Shown here: positions 5,621 to 6,280 of the stretch, piece after piece
Layout: each line of letters begins with the position of its first letter
Position numbering within the stretch: the stretch's first letter is position 1
Origin: Treponema sp.
Lineage (GTDB): Bacteria > Spirochaetota > Spirochaetia > Treponematales > Breznakiellaceae
Assembly: GCA_031288815.1 (NCBI GenBank)
Contig: JAITQR010000254.1
Location: 1-6,280, forward strand
Reading direction: 5' to 3'
Length of the DNA stretch: 6,280 bases
Position numbers and translations under genes: made by a program
Notes under the pieces: model-generated
The model's input: only the letters and a program-made list of their open reading frames with translations
Databases searched by the model: none
What the model was told of the DNA's origin: nothing

Positions 5621-6280
5621 TTAGCCCTGTTTGGCCTTTACCACCTGTTCCCCGGCCCTGGTGTATACCATGGTATCCGCCGGTACCGAGGAGATAAGCC
5701 ATACGTTGCCGCCAATGGTACTGCCCCGGCCTATCACCGTGTCTCCCCCCAGGATAGTGGCGTTGGAGTAGATCGTCACGTCATCCTCGATGGTGGGGTG
5801 CCGCTTGCGGTTCCCCTCCTCCTTCTTTACCGAAAGAGCGCCCAGGGTAACACCCTGGTAGAGCTTTACGTTCTTGCCGATGACGGTGGTTTCCCCAATC
5901 ACCACCCCGGTACCGTGATCGATAAAGAAAGATTCCCCGATGTCGGCGCCGGGGTGGATGTCGATGCCGGTACGGCCGTGGACGAGTTCGCTCATCATCC
6001 GGGGGATTAGGGGTACCCCGGCCCGCCAGAAGAAGTGGGCGATCCGGTGTACCGTAATTGCCCCGAAGCCGGGATAGGAGAGGATCACCTCCTCAAAGCT
6101 TTTCGCCGCCGGATCGCCCCGGAAGGCGGCTTTCATGTCCAGGTTCAGGGCTATCCGTATGGCGGGCAGTTCCTCGAAGAAGTTTTCCACCGTAAGTTCC
6201 GCCGCCGCGTGGCATCCTTCGCTGCCGCATTTAAAATTACCCGTCCTGGCGGAAAAGACCAGGCTCTTTTCAACTTCCCG
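5621..6280 (-). CDS. cysE: Serine O-acetyltransferase (CysE/EpsC type), 5' partial
   Basis: Transfers acetyl from acetyl-CoA to L-serine, making O-acetylserine, the first committed step of cysteine synthesis in the cytoplasm. 219 residues are visible; the frame stays open to the window edge, so the N-terminus is missing. A GTG at 6190 is an in-frame alternative start, but no good ribosome site precedes it and the upstream frame looks like protein, so the long form is preferred. Seen: the SAT N-terminal helical region ([35 protein letters not shown]), then the left-handed beta-helix hexapeptide repeats with [12 protein letters not shown] (visible residues about 104-115), the catalytic Asp-His of DHGTG (121-125), [15 protein letters not shown] (141-148) and KRHP (159-162). 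The C-terminal tail after the helix is short. A cysteine pair lies near visible residues 18 and 23. No partner cysK is in view. It lies upstream of tRNA-Phe on the same strand. Confidence 0.95.
   Translation of the reverse strand, partial: REVEKSLVFSARTGNFKCGSEGCHAAAELTVENFFEELPAIRIALNLDMKAAFRGDPAAKSFEEVILSYPGFGAITVHRIAHFFWRAGVPLIPRMMSELVHGRTGIDIHPGADIGESFFIDHGTGVVIGETTVIGKNVKLYQGVTLGALSVKKEEGNRKRHPTIEDDVTIYSNATILGGDTVIGRGSTIGGNVWLISSVPADTMVYTRAGEQVVKAKQG

Overview
The window looks like a chromosomal housekeeping and motility stretch of a spirochaete, most likely a GC-rich Treponema or close relative of the termite-gut or free-living type. This rests on the WhiG/FliA-type motility sigma factor directly followed by a FapA (DUF342) protein and two small conserved-looking genes, and on a reverse-strand coiled-coil protein whose N-terminus resembles treponemal hypothetical proteins. 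The assignment comes from family recognition, not from a search.

Left part (2-3717, + strand): four tightly packed genes with spacings of +10, -20 and +6 bp. They encode a sigma-28-type factor (5' end outside the window), a 653-residue Jag-N/FapA polypeptide, a 116-residue unknown protein, and a 214-residue membrane-anchored protein with a coiled coil, a proline/alanine/glycine-rich linker and a helix-turn-helix-like C-terminus. This looks like the 3' end of a flagellar super-operon. The last gene has the position and layout of Bacillus SwrB, which follows sigD, so it may work in flagellar assembly or number control.

Middle (3765-4700, + strand): after a 47-bp gap comes era, the ribosome-assembly GTPase, complete with all G motifs and the KH domain. 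It ends 15 bp from the 3' end of a convergent gene.

Right part (- strand): reading leftwards from the window edge are a serine O-acetyltransferase (cysE/EpsC type, N-terminus cut by the edge), a 179-bp intergenic region with a good sigma-70-like promoter, tRNA-Phe(GAA) without an encoded CCA, and 59 bp further a 197-residue coiled-coil protein of unknown function. The tRNA and this protein may share a transcript. Two copies of the palindrome AACCGGTT lie around the tRNA promoter, one touching the -35 box and one in the leader; this is the main non-coding oddity.

I see no mobile element, CRISPR array, prophage or defence system. The less-described content is the motility-operon tail (the Jag-N/FapA fusion, the 116-residue protein and the membrane/HTH protein) and the tRNA-Phe leader.
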